In this document: one piece after another, positions 11,121-24,500 of the stretch
Numbering within the stretch: the first letter of the stretch is position 1
Layout of the letters: each line of letters starts with the position of its first letter
The notes under the pieces: model-generated
What the model saw: only the letters and a program-made list of their open reading frames with translations
What the model was told of the DNA's origin: nothing
The model's database searches: none
Position numbers and translations under genes: made by a program
Assembly: GCF_003073045.1 (NCBI RefSeq)
Contig: NC_037602.1
Coordinates: 3,472,001-3,536,000, forward strand
Reading direction: 5' to 3'
DNA length: 64,000 nt
Origin: Pomacea canaliculata
Lineage: Eukaryota > Mollusca > Gastropoda > Architaenioglossa > Ampullariidae

Positions 11121-14100
11121 CCGTCAACTAAGCAAATAACAATATCCTTTAGGTCTTTCATTAAGGCGTTCGATCGACTTGCGGGGAAATTTCTTCACAA
11201 GGGGAAAATTTGCTCTCCTTCGCTTTCAAATTACACGCAATTTCCCCTCGGCCTCCGACGCCCTGGGCATAGAACGCGGCGCAACTCCTCAGCATCCTTT
11301 CCTTCACGTGATTACCCACCCTTGTTGCTGTCTGGGCAATGTCCTCTTCTTTTCTCCCTACCGCCAGCGTTTCAGTTCAAGCCACGGCGACCAGCGGTAG
11401 TGAAAGATGGAGAAGGGTGGGTGGATGGGTAGGTGGGGGGAATAAATTGGAAGATGGCATAGGGCCTAACGTTTTCAAGGGAGACGACCTCGTCGGGAAA
11501 ATTTCTCAGTGATTTACACAATTGCCCTTGGTGTGGTATACTGCCAAGCCCAACAGTCTTGGAGAAAATACTATTTGCCATATTCCTTAACGCATTCATG
11601 GTGTGAATTGTTGACTGTTTTTTTTTAACGATTGCCCCGAAGGAGAAAAAAAATGATGTTAACGTATTGCTTCTTTGAACCTCTTAAAATTTACATTTAC
11701 TGGTTCTTTATTCATTTCTTGCTTGGCAAATTCTAAACTTCTTAAAAAATTGCGAGCGTTTCCTTTACATGTTTTTAATATTCTGAGTTTATTTTCTCTT
11801 TTATTTTTCTTTAGTGTTTCTTCAAGTTCTGATATTTGCATTTCTAACAGGCAGAATCAGTCATTTATAAGGTAATCGGATTTCGCACAGCCGGATAAAT
11901 TAATATATAGAAACAGAAAGTGAATGATTACATATAAATTAAAATAAAAGGAAGGAATAAAAGAAGAAAACGCTCTGCCATCTAGTCTAGTGACAAAGCA
12001 TCGCCACACACCTTGACTGCTTAAACTCTTTAATAATTTATTATAAAGTGTGACGTTCTGTTGAATTTTTATTTCTTATTTTAAATGTTTAATTGTAAAA
12101 GATTTTACAAGTATAATCGGATATCTGAACTTTTTCATCGTGTTTGCAATTGTGATCCTTATAATCAAATAGCACACACACACACACACACTTTATTTAA
12201 AACAAAACTCAGAACACCAACATTCTCTTCGAATGCATGTGTTTTGTTTAACAGTTTATGTAGCTTTTTCAAAAATTTTATAAAATGAATTTACTCATTT
12301 TTTAGATATATTCAATTTTGCTTATCTGTTTTTGTTGCTTTTTGCTTTGCTGTTTCTATTTTGTGCTCTTCTGTTGTGACTGTGTTAGAATAAACAGAAA
12401 GGGTGGAAGATGGTGGTTTGCGCCTTAATATTTTTTTAATCTTTCGCAGAAAATAGTTGGCCGATAATCGTTTTTTTCTTTTTGCTTGTATTTTTTAGAT
12501 TCTAAACTTACGTAACCGTACTTTGCGAAGAGATTTTGCACCTTCCATAGGTGATTTGATATAAAGAAATAGTCTTTGGTATATGACGACTTTAACGCTA
12601 ATTAAATTAGCATGCAAATAAATAATGCAGGGGCAATAGAAAGGGCTGCTCTTGCTGACACGTAATTAGCTTTATGGATATTTGTTTCTTAATACTGGAA
12701 CTTTTGCAAACTTATTGATAAGTCATTAGGAAAAAACATCATATAATTTATGCAGACACCCCAATTTACAATTAATTACATAGATTCAAGTATTTGAAAT
12801 ATTAATTATTATAAGATGACCCCTATCTCTGTTTTAAGCATAACATCGGATTACATTACACTGACGACAGCTTGAATGGCAGATGGATTCATTAAGCGTA
12901 TTCGTATTTTTATTATGAATGCTTTTAAAACACCTCGTATATATGGAATTTGGTGTGTTTGGATGTTGTTATCGTTTTCATATTTAACCTCATTTGCTTT
13001 GATACTATAAAAATATATATTTTTAAAGTTCTGCAAGCATTTACTAAGGGAGGTAATAACAGTTTGTACACTACGGTCTTTATGCTCTCCCTTGCAAAAT
13101 TTTGAAAAAAAAACGGGTGGGAGGGGGTGGGGTGGGGTGAGAAGGAGGAGTCTTACGATGTGTTCACGTTGCAAGACTTTCCTTATTTAATAAATAGATG
13201 AATTTTCTTGGGGTTCGTTTCACTTCTCACTTCTACATTAAGCTTACATCTCATGGAGACAAAAGGTTTAGTAGATCATGGCTGTTAAGTTTCATTGTAG
13301 TTTCATGTAGGGGATCATTTTCAATATAATATATAATAATAGAAATACACTATTTAAAGATTTATTAAAATTAGCTGAATGCCATCAGTTCCTAATATTA
13401 AAAAAAGGGTCTATATCTGTGGGTTGAATGCAGTTTCTAAACGTAAGGGACGGTAACTGTTGGTACTGAAACGACTGCAGTAGTCCAGGAGTTATTTCCC
13501 TTGTAGAACCTGGGCTCATGCTAGTGCAATCAATCTCATTCGGGCATTCAAGCACAATCATATTCAGACAAATTTTGTTAAATAAGAAACAAGACATGAT
13601 AGAGCGAACAAGAAAAGACGAATACCATAACTAAAAGACGTATGAATAAAAATGAGAGTTTATCTTCCTGGGTACCCTTAAGCGTCTTATATGTATGTAA
13701 ATATAGTCGACAAAAGCCTTTAAGGATTAAGGACTGCTTGGGTTATTGCTTGGTATAACAAAAATAATGAACATTTTATACATTATTTCGTTGCTATTGA
13801 TAAATTTTATTACCGAAATGGAAATTAAATTAACACTCTTATCCAGCTTGTGTCTTTGCATTAATATTCCTTACTTAAAGTTATTTGGGGCAAATTTAGC
13901 AATAGACATTATGGTTTATCACATTTAAACTGCAGTTTAAACTTCATTATGGTCATACATATACAATGGCAAAGTGGGTGTTCATCGTAATTTTCCCCTT
14001 ACGGTGGATAGTAGAAGATATTGAGAATAGATGAGTGATATAGTATTGTCACTTAATATATACAAATGACATTCAAAGACAGGCAGAATGCAGACAGAAA

Positions 14101-14604
14101 AAAGACAGGTAAACATACCCGAACGTACCCGAAGCGAAAAGACGACTGAAAGGAAGGGAGAGAAAAGAAATAGGATAGGAAAGGGTCGAGCGAAGAATCA
14201 CACATAGTGTGTGTTTGTGGAGTGGGGGGTAGGGGTAGAGTGAGAGAGATAAACAGATCGGAAAGAAAGGATGAAACAGACAAGAACAGGGTCATGCTTT
14301 AAATAACGAGAGAAGAAAGGACAAAAAGAGCAAGTTTCAATGAGAGTTCGAGGATAGGTACGGGTACTTGTGCGTTCAAGACAGTTTTAATCTAATCTTT
14401 GGAGTTGGATCATACATGTTATTTAAATATTTCTTCTCTTCATTATCGTCGATACTGAAGAAATCTACAGGAATAACGATAAAAAAAAAACCCGAAAATA
14501 TAAACGAAATTAATAACAGTATTCAGAAAAGACTGTTATGCTTGTAAATGTTTAGGACAGTACGATGTTGGTCGTAAAGATGACCTGGAGGTTTTTGATA
14601 TAAC

Positions 14605-14610
14605 TTTATT
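14605..14610 (-). terminator. Candidate polyadenylation signal of Rx
   Basis: AATAAA on the minus strand about 540 bases beyond the Rx stop. The call is positional only. Confidence 0.35.
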
Positions 14611-15144
14611 TATAACAAGTGGTGCCTAATTAAACCAAATATTATGCACATCAATGAACAGTTACACACATTCTTGGCACAAAGCACTAAATATGTAACT
14701 AAGCACATTTGATGGGACGACTAAAGGAATTCTCAAATGTATGGAAGCATGAAAGGACTGATTTCTATTGTTGAAGAATTTTTTTAGCTTTGACATAAAT
14801 TTCGCATTTAAAAAGATTCAATTTTTCTAGGGGTCGCTAAATTAATTGACACAGTAATTGGGGCACATTAGCACTCAGAAATGCTAAATACTTAATTATG
14901 ATTCAAAGATTTTAGTCCTACCAACTGTCGAGTTACCTGTATCATACTCATTCCTCCTAAACCTTTCAGCAACTGTCAGCATGTTGAGGCTGAATTAAAA
15001 TTAGGTGAACTAAAAACTATTTAGACAATTGGTTACCTTGATTGCTTTGTTTTATGTAAATATCAAACTGGTTTTTTTTTTAGTTCTGTTTATGTGATCG
15101 AAATGTCCGACCACTTTCATACTTGCAAAGCCAATGGCCTAGCG

Positions 15145-17065
15145 TCAAACGGCACTGGATGAGAATTTTTCCAAATGCTCTTTGGCCTTCACTCTAAGTG
15201 ATGCGATGCTTGAGGACTTATTGCTGCAAATGCCGTCAACCTGTTGTTTGATGAGTGTCGGGTTAAAGACTCCCGCCAGGGAGCTGAGACCGGAAGTAAG
15301 CGGTGCTGACGCCATGTTGACTGACGAGGCCAAGAAATCCGGATATGACGTCACAGCTTGTGTGGTCAGAACGGGCCCGACGATAGACTGCAGTGTGACA
15401 GACGGAGGAAAGGCTGAATGACCTGCACTGATCGGCGGGGTCAGCCAGGGGTCAAGCGGAAGTGACGGAACATACTGTCCTGTGGTGGGCGTCGAGGGAA
15501 TAGGAAGATTTTCAGTAAGCTTGGCGCATTCCACTTTCTCGTGACGTCGCCACTTTGCTCGCCTATTCTGGAACCATACCTACAAGAGATACATACATAT
15601 GAAGGTCACTGTACAGAAATCATGATGGAGTAATGTTGATAATTATATATTAAAAAAATACTTCTAGGTTTAAAATCAGCTAATGCTGACCATCCCTTCC
15701 AATCAAGCAGCATGCGGCTAAATATTGTTTGGATTGTTACAAAGTATCAATCGCTAAATGTATGCGATCTTTTTTATTTGCTCTCTCTCTCTCTCTCACT
15801 CACACACACACAAACAGAAATAGTAAATTTAACAGGAAGGTATGTAAACTTGAAACACCTTTCGTAAGCCAAGAAATTAAGGTTTTTGAGTGATTTAACA
15901 TATAATAATACAAACAAAGAGTTCTCTCAGTGGGGAAAGAACAATTTACTGAGTACAAAAGGTGCAGGAAACAAGCTTCAATGAGGATCCGCCAACACTC
16001 CGGGGCCGGTCGTTGTTGCCCCTGCAAGACGCGACAGAAGGTGTGCAGGTGAGGTACTTTGCTACGACTTGATTATGCCGCCATTTTCTCATTTTCAACC
16101 CATCCTGCTCTTCTTGCTGTTTCTTCTTCCTCCCTGTCGTTTGGGTCACTTGCTCTGTGTTCCTGGCGAGCAGGACGCCATGGTTACAACGGTCTGGACA
16201 TCAGTGGTCACTTCCGGTGACAGCTGACCGCAAAGTCGCACAAAGTAACACGTCTTGAACTCTTCCGTACAATGAACATCAACTCACGGCCAATTACTTT
16301 TCTTTCAGCTTCTGTCCTTCTGCGGGCCCCCGTGTGCAATTAACTCTCGGCCTGTACACGCGACAAAGAGAGCGTGCAAGAGGCTGGCCAATCCCCAATT
16401 AGGCACTCATTTGGCGCAGGCCTGGTCTTCTCGTTTGGACGAGAGTCTCAAAAGAGTTAATTTGATTTCCAAGAAAGGGCAGACCACTCAGCTATTGTGA
16501 AAAGGAGTGGCGAGCCCCTGACTGGCTAAACGTTTGGATGAGCTTAATTATTGACGGACCGAATCGTGGCGTATAATGTTATTACAACCGTTTCAGCAGC
16601 AACTAATGGCGCGGATTCCTTCTCGTTAGGCGAAGGGTGGAAGTTCATAACGAGTTAATAGCGCTTAAATTAAGTCTTCTTATGGCCCCTTTCGTCTCGT
16701 GTTATACAGCAGAGAGTCGAGCTGCAAGATGCCGAAATCTGACGAAATGAGTTCGAGAGGAGGTTACAGGCAGAAGAGGAGTGGTATAACATGTTCAGAC
16801 TGTTATTTTGATCAAGTTGTTTTGTCTTTCCGTTCAACTACCTTTGAAAATGTTGTGTCTTGCTGCTGACGAAAAAGAATGAAAATCGAGCAAGGCATAT
16901 TATTAATGTCAATGTGTGAGTGTGTGAGAGAGGTAGCATGTATTAACAGATGCATTTCACATATGAGTAAGCTCATGTGTGTAAGTGTGTTTATACCAAC
17001 ACCAAGGGCAGGTCATAAGATGCATCTTTCTTGTTTTAGATAAGAAGGTTCTCGAGAGATAAAAC

Positions 17066-17099
<34 letters not shown>

Positions 17100-20000
17100 A
17101 AATACCTTCTAGGTTCGACCAGTTCAGCAACAGGTCAAGTCATGGCAGAAATGGATATAAAGAACACACGTTTCCACGCCCTCCACGCCCCCCACCTGTC
17201 ATCTCCCCTACAATCCGTCCGCCCATCCGTCCATATCACGCACCTGCACTCTTACTTCCGGCAAATTGATCTTCAAGGCCAGCTCTTCACGGCTGTACAC
17301 GTCCGGGTAGTGCGATTTCTCGAATGCTCGCTCCAGTTCGTGCAGCTGGTAGGTGGTGAAGGTCGTGCGGTTGCGCCGGTGCTTTTTCTTCCGACTGTCA
17401 GTCTCCTCCGTGACGTCATCTCCGCCTGCATCTTCTTGGCCGCTGTCCACTTCCGCTGAACCGTTGGGCGTCGTGCTGAGCTGATGAGCTACACAGGACA
17501 ACGGTAACTGTGTGATACTATTAATTGGTAATGTCTAGGCAGGATTGTTTCAGTAATGAACTTATAGTAAGTAAAATTATGCATTTCGTTTTAAATTGCA
17601 TTTGACGCTTAGAAGACTCCATTGGTAACTCTAACACTCGAACTCAAAATAGTATAAATCAACACAAAACGAAACAAAACAAAACAATTAAACAAACTAA
17701 AACAAAACGGTTTTTCAAAGTACATTTCCGAAAATGATGATATGTTTCATATAATGGCATTAACCTGTTCCAGAATATGTGTATGTCTTTTTTCTCTAAA
17801 ATAATTACTAACTGCATTCTCTACGGCGAAAGCTGAAAAGCCACTAATAAAAATTTCTCAAGAGTCCAGCGAACTGGATGATAGCTGGTCCGGCGTTGAG
17901 AAGGATTCTGTCACACACGCTTGTGTAGGTGCGAAACAACAACAATAACAACAACAATACTAATAATAAAAATAAAAAATTCAAAATGTGTAAAGCTCAT
18001 ACTCACACTCCTAAGGAGCATGCTGTTAACGCTTAAGGACAAGAACGAAACATGGACAGCATACGAGGGACAGGAAAACAAACGAATGACATATGAACTA
18101 TAAAAGAATAAACAACAGTACTAAAAGAAGAATAAATCAAATACAGAAAACACAAAGAGGAACCAAATAACAAGAACAAGAGCTGAGAGTAACATAATAT
18201 TACAAAAGGAAGGTTGTCAAAAGGGACTAGCATTATGGGAAAGGGTGTTAGCAGTCATGTTTACGGAAGGGGTGTGTTTTCAGTGCAACATTTAAAGGAT
18301 TCAATAGTGGGTAGGTGGCGGATATGGAAAGAGAGAGAGTTCCATTGCTTAGCTGCACAATAACCAAAATTATTGTCTTCATATGTTGTTGTTTTGATGA
18401 CAGGAAGAGTAAGAAGACGATCATCAGACGAGGAGCGGAGTTGTCTAGCTGGGATGTAAGGGAAGAGCAGTTCAGAGAAGTAATCAGGGCAGGTGTCAGC
18501 AAAGAAACACAAAAATTGAAACCACACATATCATAAGCCTAATTAGAACGTCTTGCTACAAGTGTTATAAACACATACAGGTACACAAACACACTAAGAA
18601 ACTGAAAGTTACAGTAGTTTGCTAACAGCTGTCTCCGTCCACAGAAAACGCGGTTTAGTCGGTACAGTCTTTAAAATCTGCAGAACGACCCTGATAGTAT
18701 TTTAACAGTTCTACCATTTGTAAAGGTTTATATTTATATACTATCTGGGTAGTAATGCTACAATATATTCCATTTTAAAACCACAAATACAGAGGCAACT
18801 GTGAGTTGACATAAGCTCAAACTCCAAGCAACATTAATAGGTACTGACGATATGAAATAAAGAAATGCAATTAAAAAGACAAATTACTAACTTTTTAATC
18901 GTTAATTATTTTCCTGGAACTTCGTTGATTTGCACTGTGGTGTGTGTGTGTGTGGTGTGCGCGCGCGCACCTGTATGTTTTCGTGACAAATAAAGATAGT
19001 CGTGAGATAAACTGCAAGAACTGGACTTTTCCCCTCCGCGCTCTGTCCAAAACGAGAACAATGGCAGCATTTTATCCAAAAGCCTTTTGATTTCAGTGGT
19101 TGTTAATAACGTTTTGAAAACCTCGTAAAAGTTTCTTAGAAAGATTTTTTCAGGAACGTTAATCGAAAAACTGGGAATGAAGAGGCCTCTGGTTGAGTGG
19201 GAGGAGAAGAGGGAGGAGAAAAATTCACGGTTAATGGGAGACGAAAAAGAGCTGACTTCTGAAGGGGAGATAGCCCGAGGGAGGAGAACTAAGCGTAAGC
19301 GCACACACACACACAAATCACACAAAACACACACACACCCCAAACAAACACACACAAATACACACACACGCACACACATACACACTTTCCTTCAGTTTCT
19401 GTCAGAAAATTCCACACCGCTGATACCATAAGACAGGTAGGAGAATGTGTTGAAGGTAGGCAGGCAATAGAGACGTGTTGAGAGTGTTGTTTGCGCTACT
19501 GCTGACAAGGTTTGAAAGGACCCAAGGGGCGTAATTCGATCCTGGTGTCGGTTTCTGTCACCGCCCTTGCATTTCGCTCACAACGCTCGCCATCGCACGT
19601 ACCCGCGGGCCAAAGCCTCGCTTTTGTGCACCCCCAGCCCACCTCGCTGGCAAACAGCTTTTGGAAATTAGGTGGGCATGAAATTTGCCTTTGCTCCATT
19701 ATTTATTTTCATCTAATTTAATTAAAATCCACACAATGGGCCCGCAGGGGCGGATAAACGAGTTGGTCCAGGCGCCCGCGGAGTTACCTCCCATTCGTTC
19801 CACGTTCTCTGCCCGCCCCCATGCGGTGCCGAGGGCCCGCGCATTTGTACATATCGAAATTATTCTAAATTGCGCGGGTTTTTACGCCTGTCAAGAGGAT
19901 ATTGTCGCGCAATAAAGCATTTTTGTGGCAATGAAATTAGCTCCCGCTTGTGCTCCGTTCGCGTCAATGCAAACTGTCAGAGCGCAGGCGACACCATGGC

Positions 20001-21505
20001 CAGGGCTGAGAGTAGCTCCGGGCGAAATGACAAGAGCTTGGAAGAAAACATATTATTTGCTGAAATCTCCCTTCCGCCAATAGTATCCTTGCAAATTAGA
20101 GTAATTACGTTTTCTATCCTCGTGACATAGCTCTCTCTCTCCTCCAACCCTTCCACACACAAGTCTTCGCAAACGTAGCTAAAGTTTTCTGGAGACTTCT
20201 CTTCCCCTTCCCATACCCTGAAATAAGAGCCAGCTGCTCAGTAAATTTAAATGTTATCGCAAGCGTTGGAAAAAAAACCTTGATCGTAACAGCTTGAATA
20301 GTATGCTCTTCTGGAATACTTGTTATCACTGCAACAGCTTTCATAATTTTATATTTCTTTATTTGTGTATGTTCCATGTGTCTACGATCTGCTTTCCTCT
20401 ACCTTACTCTGCTTTTGTTTTCTTTCTTTGCTACCCTGAAAGAAGTTTTCTTTTTTGTGACCCTTTTTTTAATCTTTATACACTTTCCTTTTCTCCTGTT
20501 ACAAAGGAGAACAGTTAATGAAAAGTAACAAGTTTTCAAAGTATCCTTCAGTAAACTTTGACTATAGCTCGATCAAAATGCTTGTAAATTTTCTGTAATG
20601 CTTGGTAAGCCCTTATTTAAAAAATATATCGAATACTGTTTACAAGATGATTGAAGAAGTAGATAGTTAACTCATTTTTCCCTTAAAAACATTTCTCACC
20701 ACAAAAAGACTATGATGATGCCATAATCTAAACCATCTGCTGTATTTACTTCCGATTCTAGCTCTTGAGAAGAAGAAAGTATTTGCAATACCTTTGGGTG
20801 TACCTTGAGGACTCTTCCTTTTGCTGTCTTAATTAAATTAATTTACTAAAGATGGGGTGGGTCCACACTTGTCACTCTAACCACAACACATAACAATAGA
20901 GTAAGCTTCAGGTTGTCTCAAAAATAATAGAAGTTAGGTTCAGATAGGGGAATCCGCATGAAGAAACCAAATAAGTGAAGTGTGTCCACTTTCATAGAAC
21001 AGACACGGTACCGGAAGTGACGTGTTATGATTTCCCGGTGTAAGCAATGCAACCCTAGCGTAGTGTAGCAGCTTGTTAGCATCGTCGGGACTATGTCTTT
21101 AAGAGTAGTCTGATAATACATGCTAGGGTAATGAGACGGGGTGGGGAGGAACACTGTGGGTGTGACAGGCTCCTCTGTTGAGCAAGCTTAGTGAACCTTC
21201 ATGGTTGACTGACCAACCTTACAGTGCCTGGAGTATCAAATTATCTACATCCATTGTTCCTCCGGCAGGTAAATGTTGCGATCTAATATTGTTTTTCAGT
21301 ATTTGCATGCAAATGAAGGGCTTCGAGGGTAAATGTTTGTGATTACACATATGTGTTTAATACGCGGAACTCCTCACCATGAATGAGGTGAAGCCGCCTT
21401 ACACCGAGGTTCGTTAGAAAAATAATAGAACTGAAAAAATGAAAACAGACAAAGGCTGCCACAGGGTCACACAGAGAGACTCCGCACCTTGGCTTTTTGT
21501 GCAGA

Positions 21506-21597
<92 letters not shown>

Positions 21598-24500
21598 CCA
21601 TCGTGCGCACGTGTTCCTATTTTCTCCTATCTTTTGATATAATTGTACTTCACTGCTTGGTAAAGCACTCCATCTCACCCCGCACACGCCTACACACGCA
21701 CACACACACACGCACACAAACAAGCACATTCACTCAAGTGCTTGTTTGAGTGAAACATCTACTGAAGCTCCTTACAAAACAAACTACAACTTCTTTAGAA
21801 ATGGAATACTAATCTCATTTTTTCTCTCTGGCAGACTACTAAAAATTGTTTCATTGTTGTTTTTATTTGACAGTTAAGCTCATCTATCTCTAAACCTGTC
21901 ATGCGATGTCTGATTTCTATTATATTCCTGAATAAAGAATAAGACTCAATGTTTTCGTTTATCGCTTATACCACAAATAAATAAATAAAAAATTTAAGTG
22001 AAAAAAAAAAACTTGAACATGTTTTATCTTAACTTAAGGAAATCATTTATTTCTGCTAATATCCAAGACAAACTGAAATGTCAAAGTCTACGGGGTTGCA
22101 TTTTGAAATTTCTTGACAGATGTTTGTGCTAAGTCCTAACAACTTATTATCCTAATCTTGTTTCTTTAAGAGAAGAAAAACATTAAAAAGTACCATTAAA
22201 AGGCAAATGCTGTTCGAAAACCTTTTGATTCTGAACACACTGACTTTTCTACAGAGTATGACAGTGAACATTAGAAGTTCCATTTGATACACATCTGACT
22301 GCCAGTAATGTGAATGTACAGACTGACAGTAATAAATTGAAGGGTATCAACGCATATGTTAAAATTTAAATTTCTGCTAAACGGTATTTCTTTCAAATTT
22401 GTGGATTTCTCATACATGAAACTGAAAAGTTACAAATATTAGCGTAAGGGCGTAAAAAGTGTTTATGAATATTGTTGTATAGTGCTTTTATCTATGCTAT
22501 AATGAATGAACGCGTGCACCTGTGTGTGTTTGTTTCTGTGCAGCTACACACAGTAGAGGTAAGTATAGTTATTGTCTAATTATTTTTTTTTTATTTTGCT
22601 CGACTTGTGTATATGATGTGCAATTCACCAAAAACTGTAAAGGGAAAAAGAAAGTTTTGTGTAAGTTAATTTTTCGTGTTAACATTTCTGGCGATATTTT
22701 TGTGGTTATATACAGTTTGTGTATCTCGACAGTTCTAGGAATGATATTTATATTATATTGTAAATGACAGTTGTAATTACACTTTCTGCATGAAACAATT
22801 GTCTACGCTCGACACATTACGTTGATCATCTAATGGATTTCGCTGATTACCATATGGCTGTAGAGATAACCTTCTTGGGTTTCATGATTTCCGTAATCAA
22901 ATATCAGAGGAGATTTGTCTGGAGTGTAATATTTTTATAACGACTAGGTAAACGCTTATTTTATGATACTATTTCCTTAAGTAAATCTGTTAACATTTTG
23001 GCCTTAGCCAATAATTCCTGTAATTCTCATAATTTCTGTAATCATTTCGTCAATGGTTAACTGGTCGGAAACTGGTTGTGGATGCAGTAAATAATATTAT
23101 TATCCATATTATAGTGAAAAGCTACTGGAAAACGTGTATCGTTGTGCTCATTTATCTTTTCAAACTTTGTTTTCTTTTTTTAGTTTGCTAACGGTAGGTG
23201 GAGGGCTAAATGGTGTGACCAGCAATATGTAAGAACATTGAAAATGTTGGTTCTGCACCTTGTGATTTAATCATATAGTTGGAGGTGATGTTTTATTATT
23301 AATGAACAATATGTCCACAAGCGGTTAGAGTAAATTTTGAAAAAATAAAAGACTTCTTTACATGTCAACAGTTTTTTCAGCTTTCAGTTTTTTTCCTTTG
23401 TAGTCCTAAACAGCTTGAAGGGAAAACTTTAGAATATTATCCGGTTTCTAAAACGTTATCATTTGTCTAGGGGCAGGTTAATTATGAACTGGATAATAAT
23501 CAATTTTAATCTGCTTAAATCCCATCGCCATGTAATAATATTATATCGCTGTACAAGAAACTTTGTTTACAATATTTTAAACTTAGCCTTCCTTCAACTT
23601 TTGGCTGCTACTTGGCATTTTTGTTCAATTTTTTATTTTTTTACCTTTCGTTCAGAATTTCTATACTTTCTTTTTTTTACCACAAAAGAAAATAAAATGA
23701 CATATTTGAGCTTTAATTAGGGTTAAAAATGACAATGTCCTTCGAATTAGTCCTCCACACATTCAATAGCAGCAGACCAATGAGGTGAAGAAGAGTGTGA
23801 GGGGGTAGAACTCAGTACACAGATTGGAAGAGATGGATTTTTAAAGACCTTTTTTTCGCAATGTCTGAATGCCGGATAGAGAAAAGTTGTTCCATCAACG
23901 GGCATAGATGACAGAAAGGAGTGCCGTTCTTGATTGTTCGAGAATCAGATAAAGAGCGCAGTCACCTGCTAGGAAATAAAATATCTTCACGATACACAGG
24001 AGCTGTCTGGATCAATACATGATAACAAACGGTAAAGAGTTTAAAGTTTATTCATTGCAGGATGGGGAGTCAGTGCAGAGCCAGGTCATAGTTCTGCAAT
24101 CTCTTGACTTTTTGGAGTAATTAATCATGAATTACAGCAAGTGGTAAGTTCCTTGTAAAGATTCTATGGTGAGAAAAGAGAAAAAGTGACGAATTTTGTT
24201 GATCTTATGTAGTTTAAAGTGCAAAAGCTGCCATGGTTCATTCATATGATCTTTCACCGAAAGATTGTTGTGCATCCAAACGCTTAGGTCACGGACAGAT
24301 TCATTTTGCTATGCCTTTTTTTAATAAAATAAATTAATAAAAGATACTTATTGAAGTGCATATTCAGAAAGGAAGCCGGAAATAAGAACAGTCTGTTTCT
24401 GTCAGTAAAATAAGACTACAAGAACGAACTTGCTAGGTCTTCAATGATGGAGACATTTTTTTGATGATCAATAGAAATATCACAGTCAGTAGTCAAAAGT

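Larger units (their letters stand above)
4973..15144. other. Intergenic region between the convergent genes hbn and Rx
   Basis: No coding exon was recognised. Most of it is AT-rich; the long frame at 7661-8185 (minus) is low-complexity and its residues look like translated AT-rich DNA. Islands of higher complexity and GC occur near 6990-7290, 8160-8960 and 10818-11120. A TTTATT at 14605-14610 gives AATAAA on the minus strand, about 540 bases beyond the Rx stop, and is a candidate Rx polyadenylation signal. Confidence 0.6.

Noticed and set aside
1932..16175. The 15-mer ttcctggcgagcagg occurs both upstream of hbn (about 1936) and in Rx intron 2 (about 16160), suggesting a shared element.
   Set aside because: In 64 kb a few repeated 15-mers are expected by chance, and the flanking bases do not match.
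21439..21749. QTDR/CLSV repeat proteins on both strands.
   Set aside because: Direct translation of the (CAGA)n microsatellite.
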